DNA of 64,000 nucleotides from DASZIT01 sp963709665 (GCA_963709665.1 CAVPWU010000007.1:248001-312000), one strand, 5' to 3'. Positions 24,938 through 33,513 are shown, counted from the stretch's first letter. The notes: generated from the sequence alone by a model not told the origin. Translations and numbers: made by a program.

Positions 24938-27424
24938 CTACCGACCGAGCGGTGCGAAGAGGTCGCCGTCGCGGTCGATGCGCCGGAGGACCTGGTCGGT
25001 GGTGAAGCGGAGGCTGTCCGGTGTGGCCTCGGCGGCGCAGGTCCGCACCTCCTGCTCGGAGACCGGGGTGGACACCGTGGGCTCCGATCGCCCCCGCACC
25101 GAGTAGACGGCCACCGTGGTCTTGGCGGGGTGGTTCTGACTCCAGTCGATGAGCACCCGGCCCCGGCGGAGCGTCTTGCGCATGTTGGAGACGACCAGCT
25201 CGGGATGGTCGGCCTCGAGGGCGAGGGCGATGTCGTGGGCGTCGGTGCGGAGGTCGTCCCAGCTGGGCCCCCGCGGGGACCGCAGCGCCGTGTAGACCTG
25301 CAGCCCCTTGGACCCGCTGGTCTTGTAGAACGCCTCGGCGCCCCGGTCGGCCAGCACCTCGGCGACCAGGACCGCCACCCGGCAGCACTCGACGATGGTG
25401 GTGCCCTCGCCGGGGTCGAGGTCGAACACCATGAAGTCGGGCGGGGAGGGGAGCTTCCGGCGACGGCCCGCCCGCCAGAGGGGGACGTGGAACTCGACGG
25501 TCGCCAGGTTGGCCGCCCAGGCCAGGGTGGGGAGGTCGCCGATCACCGCGTAGGTCACCGGATCGCCGCCGTCGGCGGTGGGGACGGTCACCGTGGGGAC
25601 CCAGTCGGGGGCGTGGGACGGCACGTGCTTCTCGAAGAACGACTTGCCGTCGACGCCGTCGGGGTAGCGCTTCAGGGTCACCGGGCGGTCCCGGAGGTGG
25701 GGCAGCATCGTCGGCGCCACCTTCAGGTAGTAGTCGATCAGCTGGCCCTTGGTGAATCCGGTGGCCGGGAACAGCACCTTGTCCAGATTGGAGACCTCGA
25801 GCTGGCGGCCGCCCACCGACACCCGCACCTTCGCTGTGGGCATGGCCACCTCCCTACCCCGGGTCCGGGGCTCCACTCCTGCGGCCGGGTGGTCGGGGCC
25901 GGGAATCCCCGACCCGGGTGGGTGGCGGGCGGCGTCATCGCCCTCCGTCCCCACCGGCTCGGCCACCACCTCCGTCCATCCCTTGTCGGTCCGCAGCCCC
26001 CGCCAGGTCGGATGGCGGAGCCGACCGTCGGGCGTCCACTCCGAGTAGCGGACCTCCCCGACCACCTCCGGGCGGAGGAAGTGCACCGGGGCGGTCACCT
26101 CACGCCGGGCCAGGGTGGTGGTGAACGGGCTGGTCCGGGCGGCGAGGGGCTGGAACCGCTGCAGCAGGGCCCGTCGGTCGGCCGCCGAGAAGCCGGTGCC
26201 CACCTTGCCCACGTACCGGAGCCCCTTCCCCTCCGGGATGCCCAGCAGGAGTGCCCCCAGGCTGCCGGACCGCTCCCCCTGGCCCTCCGTCCAACCGCCC
26301 ACCACCACCTCTTGGGTCCGGACGTTCTTGACCTTGACCCACTGGGGCTCCCGCCGTCCCGGCCGGTAGTGGGAGTCGCGACGCTTGGCCACCACCCCCT
26401 CCAGCCCGACCTCCGCGGTCGCCTGGAGCACGTCGCGCCCCGGCCGGTCCCGGAACGAGTCGGCAGTGGCGAAGCCGGGCCCCGCGAGGTGGAGCGACTC
26501 CAGTCGGTCCCGCCGGGCGTCGTAGGTCTCGCCGAGGAGGGAGGCTCCGTCGAGGTAGAGGACGTCGAAGATCACCAGGTTGGCCGGCTCGTCGGCGGAC
26601 CGGCGCCGGATCTCCCCCGGCTTGGCCAGCTGCAGGCGGTGCTGGAGGCGGTTGAAGTCGGGCCGACCGTCCTCCCCCAGGGACACGATCTCCCCGTCGA
26701 GCACCGCCGACCGCGCTCCGAGGCTCGCTCCCAGGCCGTGGAGCTCCGGGAACTGACCGGTGATGTCCCGCCCATTCCGGCTCTGGACCCGGATCCGGCC
26801 GCCCTCCACGAAGACGATGGCCCGGATCCCGTCCCACTTGATCTCGTAGGCCCAGCCGCGGTCGTCCGCCGGGAGCGCCCCCGCCACCGCCAGCATCGGC
26901 TTGACCGACGTGGGGAGCGGGGCGAAGCCGACCGGCGCCGGGTCCATCCGGTGGATCATCCAGTTCCTTCCCTTGGTGGGGAAGAGGACGTAGCGCCCCT
27001 CCGCCCGCGCCCCGTGGAGCACCACCATGACCTCGTCGTCCCTCCACTTCTCCAGCTCGAAGTGACCGCGGTCCCAGAGCGACACCCGGCCCCCGCCGTA
27101 CTCGCCGGCCGGGATGTCGCCCTCGAACGACCCGTAGGCCAGGGGGTGGTCCTCGGTATGGACGGCCAGGTGGTTCCGGCCCGGGTCGAGGGGGAGGCCC
27201 TTGGGCAGCGCCCAGGAGACCAGCACCCCGTCGTGCTCCAGGCGGAAGTCCCAGTGGAGGGCCCGGGCGTGGTGCTCCTGGATCACGAAGGTGGGGCGGT
27301 CGGCGCCCGGCTCCGGGCCGCCGCCCATGGGCTCCGGCGTCCTGGTCGGGTCCCGCTTCGACCGGTAGGTGGCCAGGTCGGCCCTGGTGTCCTTCGGTCC
27401 CGCCTTGCTGCCGGTCACGGACAC
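24938..27424 (-). CDS. ligD: Multidomain ATP-dependent DNA ligase LigD (PE-LIG-POL)
   Basis: End-processing and ligation enzyme of bacterial non-homologous end joining; 828 residues, GTG start. Domain order is phosphoesterase (about 45-160; FVIQEHHARALHWDFRLEHDG), ATP-dependent ligase (about 185-510; nucleophile Lys in YEIKWDGIRA, EGVVAKRRDSHY, KVKNVRT), then a primase-polymerase domain (about 530-828; FMVFDLDPGEGT with the metal Asp pair). A linker near residues 500-525 precedes MPTAKVRV, a possible internal start. The order matches Pseudomonas LigD, not the POL-PE-LIG order of mycobacteria. No ku gene is seen in the window. The 180-bp upstream gap to tadA has no gene. Confidence 0.93.
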   Translation of the reverse strand: MSVTGSKAGPKDTRADLATYRSKRDPTRTPEPMGGGPEPGADRPTFVIQEHHARALHWDFRLEHDGVLVSWALPKGLPLDPGRNHLAVHTEDHPLAYGSFEGDIPAGEYGGGRVSLWDRGHFELEKWRDDEVMVVLHGARAEGRYVLFPTKGRNWMIHRMDPAPVGFAPLPTSVKPMLAVAGALPADDRGWAYEIKWDGIRAIVFVEGGRIRVQSRNGRDITGQFPELHGLGASLGARSAVLDGEIVSLGEDGRPDFNRLQHRLQLAKPGEIRRRSADEPANLVIFDVLYLDGASLLGETYDARRDRLESLHLAGPGFATADSFRDRPGRDVLQATAEVGLEGVVAKRRDSHYRPGRREPQWVKVKNVRTQEVVVGGWTEGQGERSGSLGALLLGIPEGKGLRYVGKVGTGFSAADRRALLQRFQPLAARTSPFTTTLARREVTAPVHFLRPEVVGEVRYSEWTPDGRLRHPTWRGLRTDKGWTEVVAEPVGTEGDDAARHPPGSGIPGPDHPAAGVEPRTRGREVAMPTAKVRVSVGGRQLEVSNLDKVLFPATGFTKGQLIDYYLKVAPTMLPHLRDRPVTLKRYPDGVDGKSFFEKHVPSHAPDWVPTVTVPTADGGDPVTYAVIGDLPTLAWAANLATVEFHVPLWRAGRRRKLPSPPDFMVFDLDPGEGTTIVECCRVAVLVAEVLADRGAEAFYKTSGSKGLQVYTALRSPRGPSWDDLRTDAHDIALALEADHPELVVSNMRKTLRRGRVLIDWSQNHPAKTTVAVYSVRGRSEPTVSTPVSEQEVRTCAAEATPDSLRFTTDQVLRRIDRDGDLFAPLGR

Positions 27425-27498
27425 CCCCCTACCATCGAGGACGACTCGACCGGCCCGGGACGCCGGAACTGACCGACGCCATCTGGTTGCATTCCGTC

Positions 27499-27524
27499 GT
27501 TTGAGGCTCCCTGCATGGGGGCAT
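27499..27524 (+). promoter_or_regulatory. SigF/SigB-like promoter of the DUF6458 gene
   Basis: GTTT at 27499, 16 bases, then GGGCAT at 27519-27524. This fits the stress-sigma pattern GTTT-N15/16-GGGTAN with one change in the -10 box. It lies 40 bp before the DUF6458 start. Confidence 0.5.
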
Positions 27525-27563
27525 CACCATTGGCAACATCTTTCCACGAACAAAGGATGGACC

Positions 27564-27812
27564 ATGGCAAGCGGACTGGTTGCAAGCATCATCGCATTCG
27601 CGGTCGGGGCAGTCTTGGACTTCGCGGTCACGACGAGCACCGAACAGCACGGATTCAACATCCACACCGTGGGGATCATCCTGATGGTGGTGGGTGCGGT
27701 GGGTGCAGTGATCTCGGTGGCGGGCCTGATCAGCAGCAATTTCCGCCGGCGTCGCACGGTGATCGACGACGGGCGGGGGAACGTGATCACCCGCCAGGAC
27801 ACCCTGAGCTGA
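27564..27812 (+). CDS. DUF6458 family small membrane protein
   Basis: An 82-residue protein of unknown function. The ATG at 27564 has AAAGGA seven bases upstream. Two membrane segments (about 5-22 and 32-55, the second being GIILMVVGAVGAVISVAGLI) are followed by a basic stretch RRRRTVIDD and a polar tail. This is the typical actinobacterial DUF6458 layout. A stress-sigma-like promoter precedes it and a strong hairpin follows. Coding GC is lower than in the neighbours. Confidence 0.75.
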   Translation: MASGLVASIIAFAVGAVLDFAVTTSTEQHGFNIHTVGIILMVVGAVGAVISVAGLISSNFRRRRTVIDDGRGNVITRQDTLS

Positions 27813-27815
27813 CCC

Positions 27816-27871
27816 ACGCCCGGAGACCCTGACCGACGGGATCGGCCCGGTCGGTCAGGGTCTCCGGGCGT
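27816..27871 (+). terminator. Very strong hairpin terminator after the DUF6458 gene
   Basis: A perfect 22-bp stem, left arm 27816-27837 (begins ACGCCCGGAGACC) and right arm 27850-27871, around a 12-base loop. It separates the DUF6458 gene from the DoxX gene. Confidence 0.85.
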
Positions 27872-27950
27872 CTGCATGCATCCCGTGGATTCCCCGCGGT
27901 TTCCCGAACAATCACGACTCTCCCTTTCCGAAAGTGAGCAGCAGCTGAGC

Positions 27951-28811
27951 ATGGCGTTATCTCGACGTATCGCCCGTCCCCTCCTCGCATCCATCTTCGT
28001 GGCCGGGGGGGTGGACGCCCTGCGCAATCCGGCCGGCAAGCTCCCGAAGGCCGAGGCGGTCACCGAGCCGCTCCGTGAGGGGACCGGGGTCGACCCGGAG
28101 CTGCTGATCCGGGTCAACGGGGCGGTGCAGGTCGGGGCCGGGCTCCTGCTGGCCACGGGCAGGTTCCGCCGGCTCGCCTCGCTGGCCCTCATCGGATCGA
28201 TCGTGCCGACCACCTACGCCGGTCACCGGTTCTGGGAGGAGACCGACCCGGCCACCCGGGCGCAGCAGCGGATGCACTTCCTGAAGAACCTCGGGCTCCT
28301 GGGGGGACTGATCCTGGCAGCCTTCGACACCGAGGGTGAGCCGTCCCTCAGCTGGCGCGCCAAGCGCCGGGCCCATCAGCTCGAGACCGCCGTCGCCCTC
28401 GGACGGGCCACCCGTGGTTCGGCCCTGCGGAAGCAGGCCCGCCGGTCGAAGACGACGCTGGCCGACATCAAGGCCGGCGCCCCGGCGCTGGCCAGGAAGA
28501 TCGATCTGGAGCCGGCCCAGCACCTGGCCGCCTCCGGAGCGTCCGCCGCCAGGCAGGTGCCGTCCACGGTGGGCGAGGGGCTCAAGACCGCCGGCGGCGC
28601 GGCGTTGAAGGCGCTGCAGGGCCCGAGCGGAACGGCCGCCGACGCCGTGAGCCAGGCGACCTCCGCCCTCGGTGCGGCGGTCAGCCAGCTGGAGCCCCTC
28701 GCCGAGCGGGCCACCAAGGCGGGACTCGAGACGATCACCCCTTACCTCAGCCTGGCCGCCGAACAGGCGGGAAACGCCATCGCCAAGCTGCCCGACCCCG
28801 TGACGGCGTAG
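27951..28811 (+). CDS. DoxX-family membrane protein with long helical tail
   Basis: 286 residues. The ATG at 27951 gives MALSRRIARPLLASIFVAGG, the usual DoxX N-terminus with GGVDALRNP. Three to four membrane segments occupy residues about 8-125 (VNGAVQVGAGLLLATG, ASLALIGSIVPTTYAGH, LGLLGGLILAAF). About 150 Ala-rich helical residues follow; they are longer than the family norm and have no recognised domain. In mycobacteria a DoxX relative works with SodA and SseA in oxidative stress; whether that applies here is unknown. It lies in the stress block between DUF6458 and the hemerythrin-like gene. Confidence 0.78.
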   Translation: MALSRRIARPLLASIFVAGGVDALRNPAGKLPKAEAVTEPLREGTGVDPELLIRVNGAVQVGAGLLLATGRFRRLASLALIGSIVPTTYAGHRFWEETDPATRAQQRMHFLKNLGLLGGLILAAFDTEGEPSLSWRAKRRAHQLETAVALGRATRGSALRKQARRSKTTLADIKAGAPALARKIDLEPAQHLAASGASAARQVPSTVGEGLKTAGGAALKALQGPSGTAADAVSQATSALGAAVSQLEPLAERATKAGLETITPYLSLAAEQAGNAIAKLPDPVTA

Positions 28812-29027
28812 ACCGGTCCCCGGCCGGTTCGCCCTCCGGAGGACCGTCCGGTCGACCGGGGTCCTCCCCGGGTCCCCCATGAAGGAGGGCACGGTCGGGT
28901 CTGCCGCCCCGTCAATGCGTCGGCCGGGACGGCGCCGGTCCCATCCCAGCTCTTCGTGGAAATTCCCCCCGGGGGCCGTCGACCCTTGGACCGAGACCCA
29001 CTCCCATGGCGGGCCGCCCTCCTACGC

Positions 29028-29631
29028 CTATGACCGGCCGCCCTCCACCCGTTCGATGCCGGGATGCCACTCCGTCGAGTGGTCGTTCAAGGCCAGGCCG
29101 ATCGACTCCTTGACCTCCGCCAGCTTGCGAATCAGTCCGTTGACCGGGGGATCGGGGAGGCTGGTCTGGTGCAGGCTGGCCTTGGCGATCCGCTCTCGCA
29201 GGACCGGGAGTTCATCGGCGGTCAGATGATCGATGAGCGTGAAGAGCTCGGCGTCCTCGAACTCGAGCAGGCTCCGCAGCGAGACGGCCATTGCATCGAT
29301 GGCGGCGTCGACTCTTTCGGGGTCGCCGGCGTGGGCATTGATGGGCGCGACGTCACGCAGATCGTCCCGCACCACCTCAATGGCGAGGCGCGCCTCACTC
29401 TGGAGATCGTCCCCCCGGGCAATGGTGTCCCGCATCCCCAGAGATTCCACAATCTGTGGATAGAAGGCGTCGGTCAGGACATTCTCATCAGCGCGCCGCC
29501 AGGACGGCGATCGCCCCCGCCAGGTCGGCCCGTTCCACCGGTAGGTGGGCGGCCTCGAGGCCGTCGAGATAGCGGAGGAGCAGCCGGCGGTCTTCATCGA
29601 TCGGCTGCAGTGGATCGAGGAGGTCTTCCAT
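29028..29631 (-). pseudogene. Hemerythrin-like four-helix protein, frameshifted
   Basis: Two frames join into about 200 residues. The N-terminal part (MEDLLDPLQPIDEDRRLLL... AIAVLAAR) ends at a TGA at 29488-29490. The continuation (ADENVLTDAFYPQIVESLG ... EDAELFTLIDHLTADELPVLRERIAKA) is in the next frame. One missing base near 29488-29500 explains it. The helical pattern resembles HHE/hemerythrin proteins, but several His iron ligands are absent, so iron binding is doubtful. A perfect GTTT-N16-GGGTAC promoter ends 11 bp upstream of the ATG, so the transcript would be nearly leaderless. Could be a sequencing error. Confidence 0.6.
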
Positions 29632-29641
29632 CGACGGATCG

Positions 29642-29667
29642 GTACCCGGCCCGTCGCCACCGAAAAC
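29642..29667 (-). promoter_or_regulatory. SigF/SigB-like promoter of the hemerythrin-like gene
   Basis: On the minus strand GTTT (29667-29664), 16 bases, GGGTAC (29647-29642). Exact fit to the stress-sigma consensus GTTT-N15/16-GGGTAN. Confidence 0.6.
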
Positions 29668-29677
29668 GTCCCGCCGG

Positions 29678-31528
29678 TCAGTGCGAACGCTCGGCTCCCA
29701 CCGTCGCCCCCGCCTCCTGCACCGCGGCGTAGCGCTCCCGGCCGATGCGGCGGATGCGCCCGGCCACCAGGGCGGATCGCAGGGCGTTCCGCAGCCGGCC
29801 CGGTCCCCACGCTCGGGACCCGACGGCCGACTCCAGCGCTGACGTCGACAGGGGCCCGCGGTCGCGGAGGGTGGCGACGATGCGGTCCACCTCGCGGGCC
29901 AGGGAGGGGTCGTCCTTGGGATGGGTGGAGGCCTGGGGGAACGGCGCCCACACCTGCCGGCGGGAGCGGGTCCGTGCCGGAGGGGTGGGTCGGGGCGACG
30001 GGTCCGGGTGGTCGTCGACCGTCCCAGGCCGGCCCTCCGACGGGCCGTCACCCTCGACGGCGGAGAGCGGTTGGGCCAGCTCCTCGAGGCTCTTCTGCTC
30101 GGCGTTGACGCCGATGACCAGCTCGACCACCCCGGCCGCAGCCATCAGGCCGGCACCGATCAGGTAGCCGATGGCGGTGTCGGAGGGTCGCTTGGTGGCG
30201 ATCAGGCTGCCGAACAGCACCGGGCCGATGATCCCGCCCAGACCGGTGCCGACGGCGTAGAAGAAGGCGATGGCCAGCGCCCGGGTCTCCATGGGGAAGA
30301 TCTCGCTGACCGTCAGATAGGCGGCGCTGGCGCCGGCGGAGGCGAAGAAGAACACCACCACCCAGGCGATGGTCTGGGTGGTGGCCGTCAGCACGCCGGC
30401 GTCGAAGAGCCAGGCGGTCACGGCCAGGAGGACGCCGGAGAGGATGTAGGAGCCGGCGATCATCGCCCGCCGTCCCACCACGTCGAAGAGTCGGCCCAGG
30501 ATCAGCGGCCCCATGAAGTTCCCGACGGCGAAGGCGATGAGGTAGTAGCCGATGGAGGAGGAGGGAACGTTGTAGAAGGTGGTCAGGACCAGTGAGTAGG
30601 TGAAGAAGACGGCGTTGTAGAGGAAGGCCTGGCCCACGAAGAGCGAGAGGCCGAGGATGGACCGCCGCGGGTAGGTGCCGAAGACGGTCCTCCCGACCTG
30701 GATGAATCCGATGGTTCCCCGCTGCCGGATCTTCACCGAGCCCTCGGGCTCGTCGAGGGGGGCGTCGGTGGACCTCCGGACCTGCGCCTCGATGTCGTCC
30801 ACCGTGGCCTCGGCCTCGTCCGGCCGGCCGTGGGTGAGCAGCCAGCGGGGGCTCTCGGGGAGGGTCCGCCGCACCAGGAGGATGGCCACCCCCAGCACGC
30901 CGCCGATCAGGAAGCACAGGCGCCAGCCGATGTTGACGGCGAAGAGATTGGGATCGAGCAGGACCAGCGTGGCGGCGGCCCCCACCGCCGTCCCCAGCCA
31001 GTAGGAGCCGTTGACCAGCAGGTCGACCGTCCCCCGGACCCGGGCCGGGATCAGCTCGTCGATGGCCGAGTTGATGGCGGAGTACTCGCCGCCGATCCCC
31101 ATGCCGGTGAAGAACCGGAAGGCGAAGAACATCCAGACGTCCCGGGAGAAGGCGGTCAGGACGGTGGCCACCAGGTAGAGGCCGAGGGTGACCAGGAACA
31201 GCCGCTTCCGCCCGAACCGGTCGGTGAGGTAGCCGAAGACCAGGGCGCCGACACAGGCCCCGGCGATGTAGATGCCGGCGGCATCACCGATCTGGGCGGT
31301 GGTGATGGCAAGCCCGCTGTTCGGCTTGGTCAGGGTGCTGCCGACCGCCCCCACGATGGTGACCTCGAGGCCGTCGAGGATCCAGACGGTCCCGAGGCCC
31401 AGCAGCACCACCCAGTGCCACCGGGACCACGGCAACCGGTCGAGCCTCGAGGGGACCTGGGTCTCCACCACCCCCTCGTCGTCCACCCCCCGATCGGCTG
31501 TCTGCCCGTCCCGCTGGTCCACGGTCAT
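29678..31528 (-). CDS. MFS transporter with C-terminal winged-helix-like domain
   Basis: 616 residues. The first 470 form a 12-segment major facilitator of the sugar/metabolite:H+ symporter type: GYLTDRFGRKRLF in loop 2-3, FRFFTGMGIGGEYSAI, PESPRWLL after segment 6, and AYLTVSEIFPMETRA in segment 10. A Pro-rich linker (about 490-540) leads to about 70 cytoplasmic residues (REVDRIVATLRDRGPLSTSA ... RIRRIGRERYAAV) that look like a small winged helix. The ATG at 31528 lies 49 bp after a perfect stress-sigma-like promoter. Substrate unknown. The added tail is unusual for this transporter class. Confidence 0.85.
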   Translation of the reverse strand: MTVDQRDGQTADRGVDDEGVVETQVPSRLDRLPWSRWHWVVLLGLGTVWILDGLEVTIVGAVGSTLTKPNSGLAITTAQIGDAAGIYIAGACVGALVFGYLTDRFGRKRLFLVTLGLYLVATVLTAFSRDVWMFFAFRFFTGMGIGGEYSAINSAIDELIPARVRGTVDLLVNGSYWLGTAVGAAATLVLLDPNLFAVNIGWRLCFLIGGVLGVAILLVRRTLPESPRWLLTHGRPDEAEATVDDIEAQVRRSTDAPLDEPEGSVKIRQRGTIGFIQVGRTVFGTYPRRSILGLSLFVGQAFLYNAVFFTYSLVLTTFYNVPSSSIGYYLIAFAVGNFMGPLILGRLFDVVGRRAMIAGSYILSGVLLAVTAWLFDAGVLTATTQTIAWVVVFFFASAGASAAYLTVSEIFPMETRALAIAFFYAVGTGLGGIIGPVLFGSLIATKRPSDTAIGYLIGAGLMAAAGVVELVIGVNAEQKSLEELAQPLSAVEGDGPSEGRPGTVDDHPDPSPRPTPPARTRSRRQVWAPFPQASTHPKDDPSLAREVDRIVATLRDRGPLSTSALESAVGSRAWGPGRLRNALRSALVAGRIRRIGRERYAAVQEAGATVGAERSH

Positions 31529-31860
31529 GGCGCTGCACCCCCACGTCTCGGTTCGAACGGCACGCCGGTTGGGCCAGTACCCGACCGCCTCCGTGTCGAA
31601 ACCGTCGGATGTCGGCCGGTGGCAGGCCACCGTGCCCCGCGCTTCGCAACTCCGGCAGGGTCGACCCGGGGCGGGATTCCAGCTCTCCCCCGACGGACGG
31701 TGACGCCGCCCCGGGCTCATCGTGCGCAGACCCGGATCCACCAGGTAAATTGCCGCTCCATGGAACGGGTAGATCTGTCACCCCATCTGCAGGGAGTGGG
31801 TGAGGTTCTCCCGGCGTCCGACCCCCGGGTGCCCCGGGCCGGCGGAAGGACCGGGAGTCC
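31529..31860. other. Divergent regulatory region between MFS and STAS genes
   Basis: 332 bp without a gene. It holds the minus-strand stress-type promoter at 31577-31602 and, toward the STAS gene, a GGGTAG at 31767-31772 without a good -35 partner. Confidence 0.5.
31577..31602 (-). promoter_or_regulatory. SigF/SigB-like promoter of the MFS gene
   Basis: On the minus strand GTTT (31602-31599), 16 bases, GGGTAC (31582-31577). Same spacing and boxes as the site before the hemerythrin-like gene. Confidence 0.6.
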
Positions 31861-32184
31861 GTGCCGGAGCTGACCGATCAGCCAGAGGTCGTCGTCACCG
31901 CCGACCTCCACGACCCGACCACTCCGGTCATCGCACTGGCCGGGGAGTTGGATCGGGCCACCGCCAAGGCGACCCGCGAGGCGGTGCATGGCTACCTGTC
32001 GGACCAGACGGCCCGGGTGGTCTTCGATCTCGAGAAGCTGACCTTCATGGACAGCTCGGGGATCGCCCTGCTCGTCCAGATCTCCAACGACGTGGGGACG
32101 GTGACCCTGATCCGAGTCGCCCCCATCGTCCACCGGGTCCTCGAGGCGACCGGCCTCCTGGAGCATTTCGGTCTGACCCCGTGA
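31861..32184 (+). CDS. STAS-domain anti-sigma factor antagonist
   Basis: A 107-residue anti-anti-sigma factor of the SpoIIAA/RsbV type. GTG start. VIALAGELDRATA forms the first strands and LEKLTFMDSSGIALLVQI carries the conserved Ser that the partner kinase phosphorylates (MDSSG). When unphosphorylated, such proteins sequester the anti-sigma factor and free the sigma factor. The stop overlaps the following HATPase gene by GTGA, a classic partner-switching pair. Neighbouring genes carry SigF/SigB-like promoters, so the target sigma factor is probably of that group; it is not in the window. Confidence 0.9.
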   Translation: MPELTDQPEVVVTADLHDPTTPVIALAGELDRATAKATREAVHGYLSDQTARVVFDLEKLTFMDSSGIALLVQISNDVGTVTLIRVAPIVHRVLEATGLLEHFGLTP

Positions 32185-32774
32185 CCGTCCAGCGGACGTT
32201 CCCGCCGGCCAAGGGCTCGGTGCCAGAGGCCCGACGGTTCGTGTCGCAGGCGCTCGGCGAGGTGTCGGCCGAGGTGCGGGACACGGTGTTGGTGATGGTC
32301 TCCGAGCTGGCCACCAACGCGGTGCTGCACGCCTCCACCGGTTTCGAGGTCTCCGTCGACCGGTCGCCGCACGAGGTGACCGTCTCGGTGGCCGACCGGG
32401 GCACGGGAACCCCGGCCGTGCAGTCTCCCGACTCCCGCGAGCCCCACGGACGTGGACTCCGGATCGTCCAGTCGTTCGCCGACGACTGGGGCGTCGTCTC
32501 CTCGTCCGATGCCGGCAAGGCGGTGTGGTTCCGACTGTCCACCGGCGGGACGGCGCCGGTTCCGGCGGAGGACCGCGAACGTGCCGTGCGTCCGAGCGGC
32601 CAGCCGGAGCCGGTTGGGGTGGTGCCCCTGGGCTCCGACACCGCGGTCGACGTGACCCCGCCGGGAGGCGGGTCGTCGCACCGACCCTCCGCCCGCCTCC
32701 GCTCCTCCCGTGCGCGCTCCCGGCGGTCGCCGGGCTGCCGTCCGGCGGGACGCTCGCTGATCCACCGGGTCTGA
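32181..32774 (+). CDS. HATPase-type anti-sigma factor / serine kinase
   Basis: A 197-residue RsbW/SpoIIAB-like protein. The GHKL ATPase boxes are visible: N-box SELATNAVLHA, G1 VADRGTG and G2 HGRGLRIVQSFADDWGV. The GTG start overlaps the STAS gene stop. Family members bind a sigma factor and phosphorylate the STAS partner on Ser. The final 65 residues (after FRLSTGG) are Pro/Arg/Ser-rich and probably disordered; they are not part of the usual ~130-residue domain. Tight coupling with the STAS gene supports a dedicated pair. Confidence 0.88.
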   Translation: MTVQRTFPPAKGSVPEARRFVSQALGEVSAEVRDTVLVMVSELATNAVLHASTGFEVSVDRSPHEVTVSVADRGTGTPAVQSPDSREPHGRGLRIVQSFADDWGVVSSSDAGKAVWFRLSTGGTAPVPAEDRERAVRPSGQPEPVGVVPLGSDTAVDVTPPGGGSSHRPSARLRSSRARSRRSPGCRPAGRSLIHRV

Positions 32775-32797
32775 GCGCCCGCCCCACCCGGGCCCCC

Positions 32798-32822
32798 GAT
32801 TGACCGTCAGCGGGACGGGTAG
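32798..32822 (+). promoter_or_regulatory. Possible SigF/SigB-like promoter
   Basis: GATT at 32798, 15 bases, GGGTAG at 32817-32822; the -35 differs from GTTT at one base. It lies nine bases before the ATG at 32832. Confidence 0.35.
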
Positions 32823-32831
32823 GCCTAGGCC

Positions 32832-33035
32832 ATGGACGAACCGACCGGCCTGACCGGCCTGACCGAGTTCAGCGTCTTCTGGTACCTGTTCGAGGAAGCC
32901 CCCTGGGAGTTCGACCGCCTGGAGTCGATCGGGCAGCTGGTCCGGCTCTGGCCGGACTGGGGCACCGCCCGTGCCGATCCCCTTCCGGACTCCGACGCGG
33001 CCTGGCGACGGGCCATGTGCGGAGCCCTCCGGTAG
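32832..33035 (+). CDS. Hypothetical small protein
   Basis: 67 residues, acidic, rich in Trp and Leu (FSVFWYLFEEAPWEFDRLESI, IGQLVRLWPDWG). No family recognised. No clear ribosome site, but a stress-type -10 box lies just upstream, so translation may be nearly leaderless. The frame has normal codon use for this genome. It lies 57 bp after the anti-sigma gene in the same direction. Confidence 0.5.
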   Translation: MDEPTGLTGLTEFSVFWYLFEEAPWEFDRLESIGQLVRLWPDWGTARADPLPDSDAAWRRAMCGALR

Positions 33036-33090
33036 GCGGAGGCGACGGTCGGTGGCCGGACCGTCGCGTCGAGCCCGTCGTGCCCGAGGG

Positions 33091-33115
33091 GTTGATCGTG
33101 GTCGCCGGCGGGTAC
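33091..33115 (+). promoter_or_regulatory. SigF/SigB-like promoter of the plasmid-stabilization-family gene
   Basis: GTTG at 33091, 15 bases, GGGTAC at 33110-33115; the -35 differs from GTTT at one base. It lies 42 bp before the start at 33158. Confidence 0.5.
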
Positions 33116-33157
33116 GGGAGACGGTGGGACCGGCCGAGACCGACAAGGAGGTGACCG

Positions 33158-33487
33158 ATGCCACCGCGATCGTGGAGCCAGAAGCGTGAACGCCAGTACG
33201 AGCACATCCGTGACGGGCTGGAGGATCGGGGACGCCCGAAGGGGGAGTCCGAGGAGATCGCCGCCCGGACGGTGAACAAGGAGCGGGCACGGCACGGGGA
33301 GGCGACGACCTCGAGTCGGGTCTCGACCGAGGACATCTCGTCGGGACGGCGCGGCGGGCTCCGGTCCCACCGGGGTCCCGGTGGGCGCACCAAGCGGCAG
33401 CTCTACGAGGAGGCCCGGAGCCAGGGCATCGCCGGTCGCTCGACCATGACCAAGGCCCAGCTCGAGCGGGCCGTGAACCACCACTGA
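33158..33487 (+). CDS. 'Plasmid stabilization' family protein with Rho N-terminal-like end
   Basis: 109 residues, strongly basic and helical. A perfect AAGGAGGTGA ribosome site precedes the ATG. SWSQKRERQYEHIRDGLEDR, SEEIAARTVNKERARHGEA and SSGRRGGLRSHRGPGGRT are the conserved blocks of a small actinobacterial/proteobacterial family labelled plasmid stabilization protein. The C-terminus (RQLYEEARSQGIAGRSTMTK) looks like a SAP/Rho-N nucleic-acid-binding motif. The family name does not imply a plasmid here. Stress-type promoter upstream; the next small gene is 26 bp downstream. Confidence 0.75.
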   Translation: MPPRSWSQKRERQYEHIRDGLEDRGRPKGESEEIAARTVNKERARHGEATTSSRVSTEDISSGRRGGLRSHRGPGGRTKRQLYEEARSQGIAGRSTMTKAQLERAVNHH

Positions 33488-33513
33488 CCCAGGACCCTAC
33501 CGAGGAGAGACTG

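Noticed and set aside
31748..31772. SigF-like promoter for the STAS gene (GGGTAG at 31767)
   Set aside because: No GTTT-like -35 at 15-16 bases; nearest GTAA is 17 bases away.
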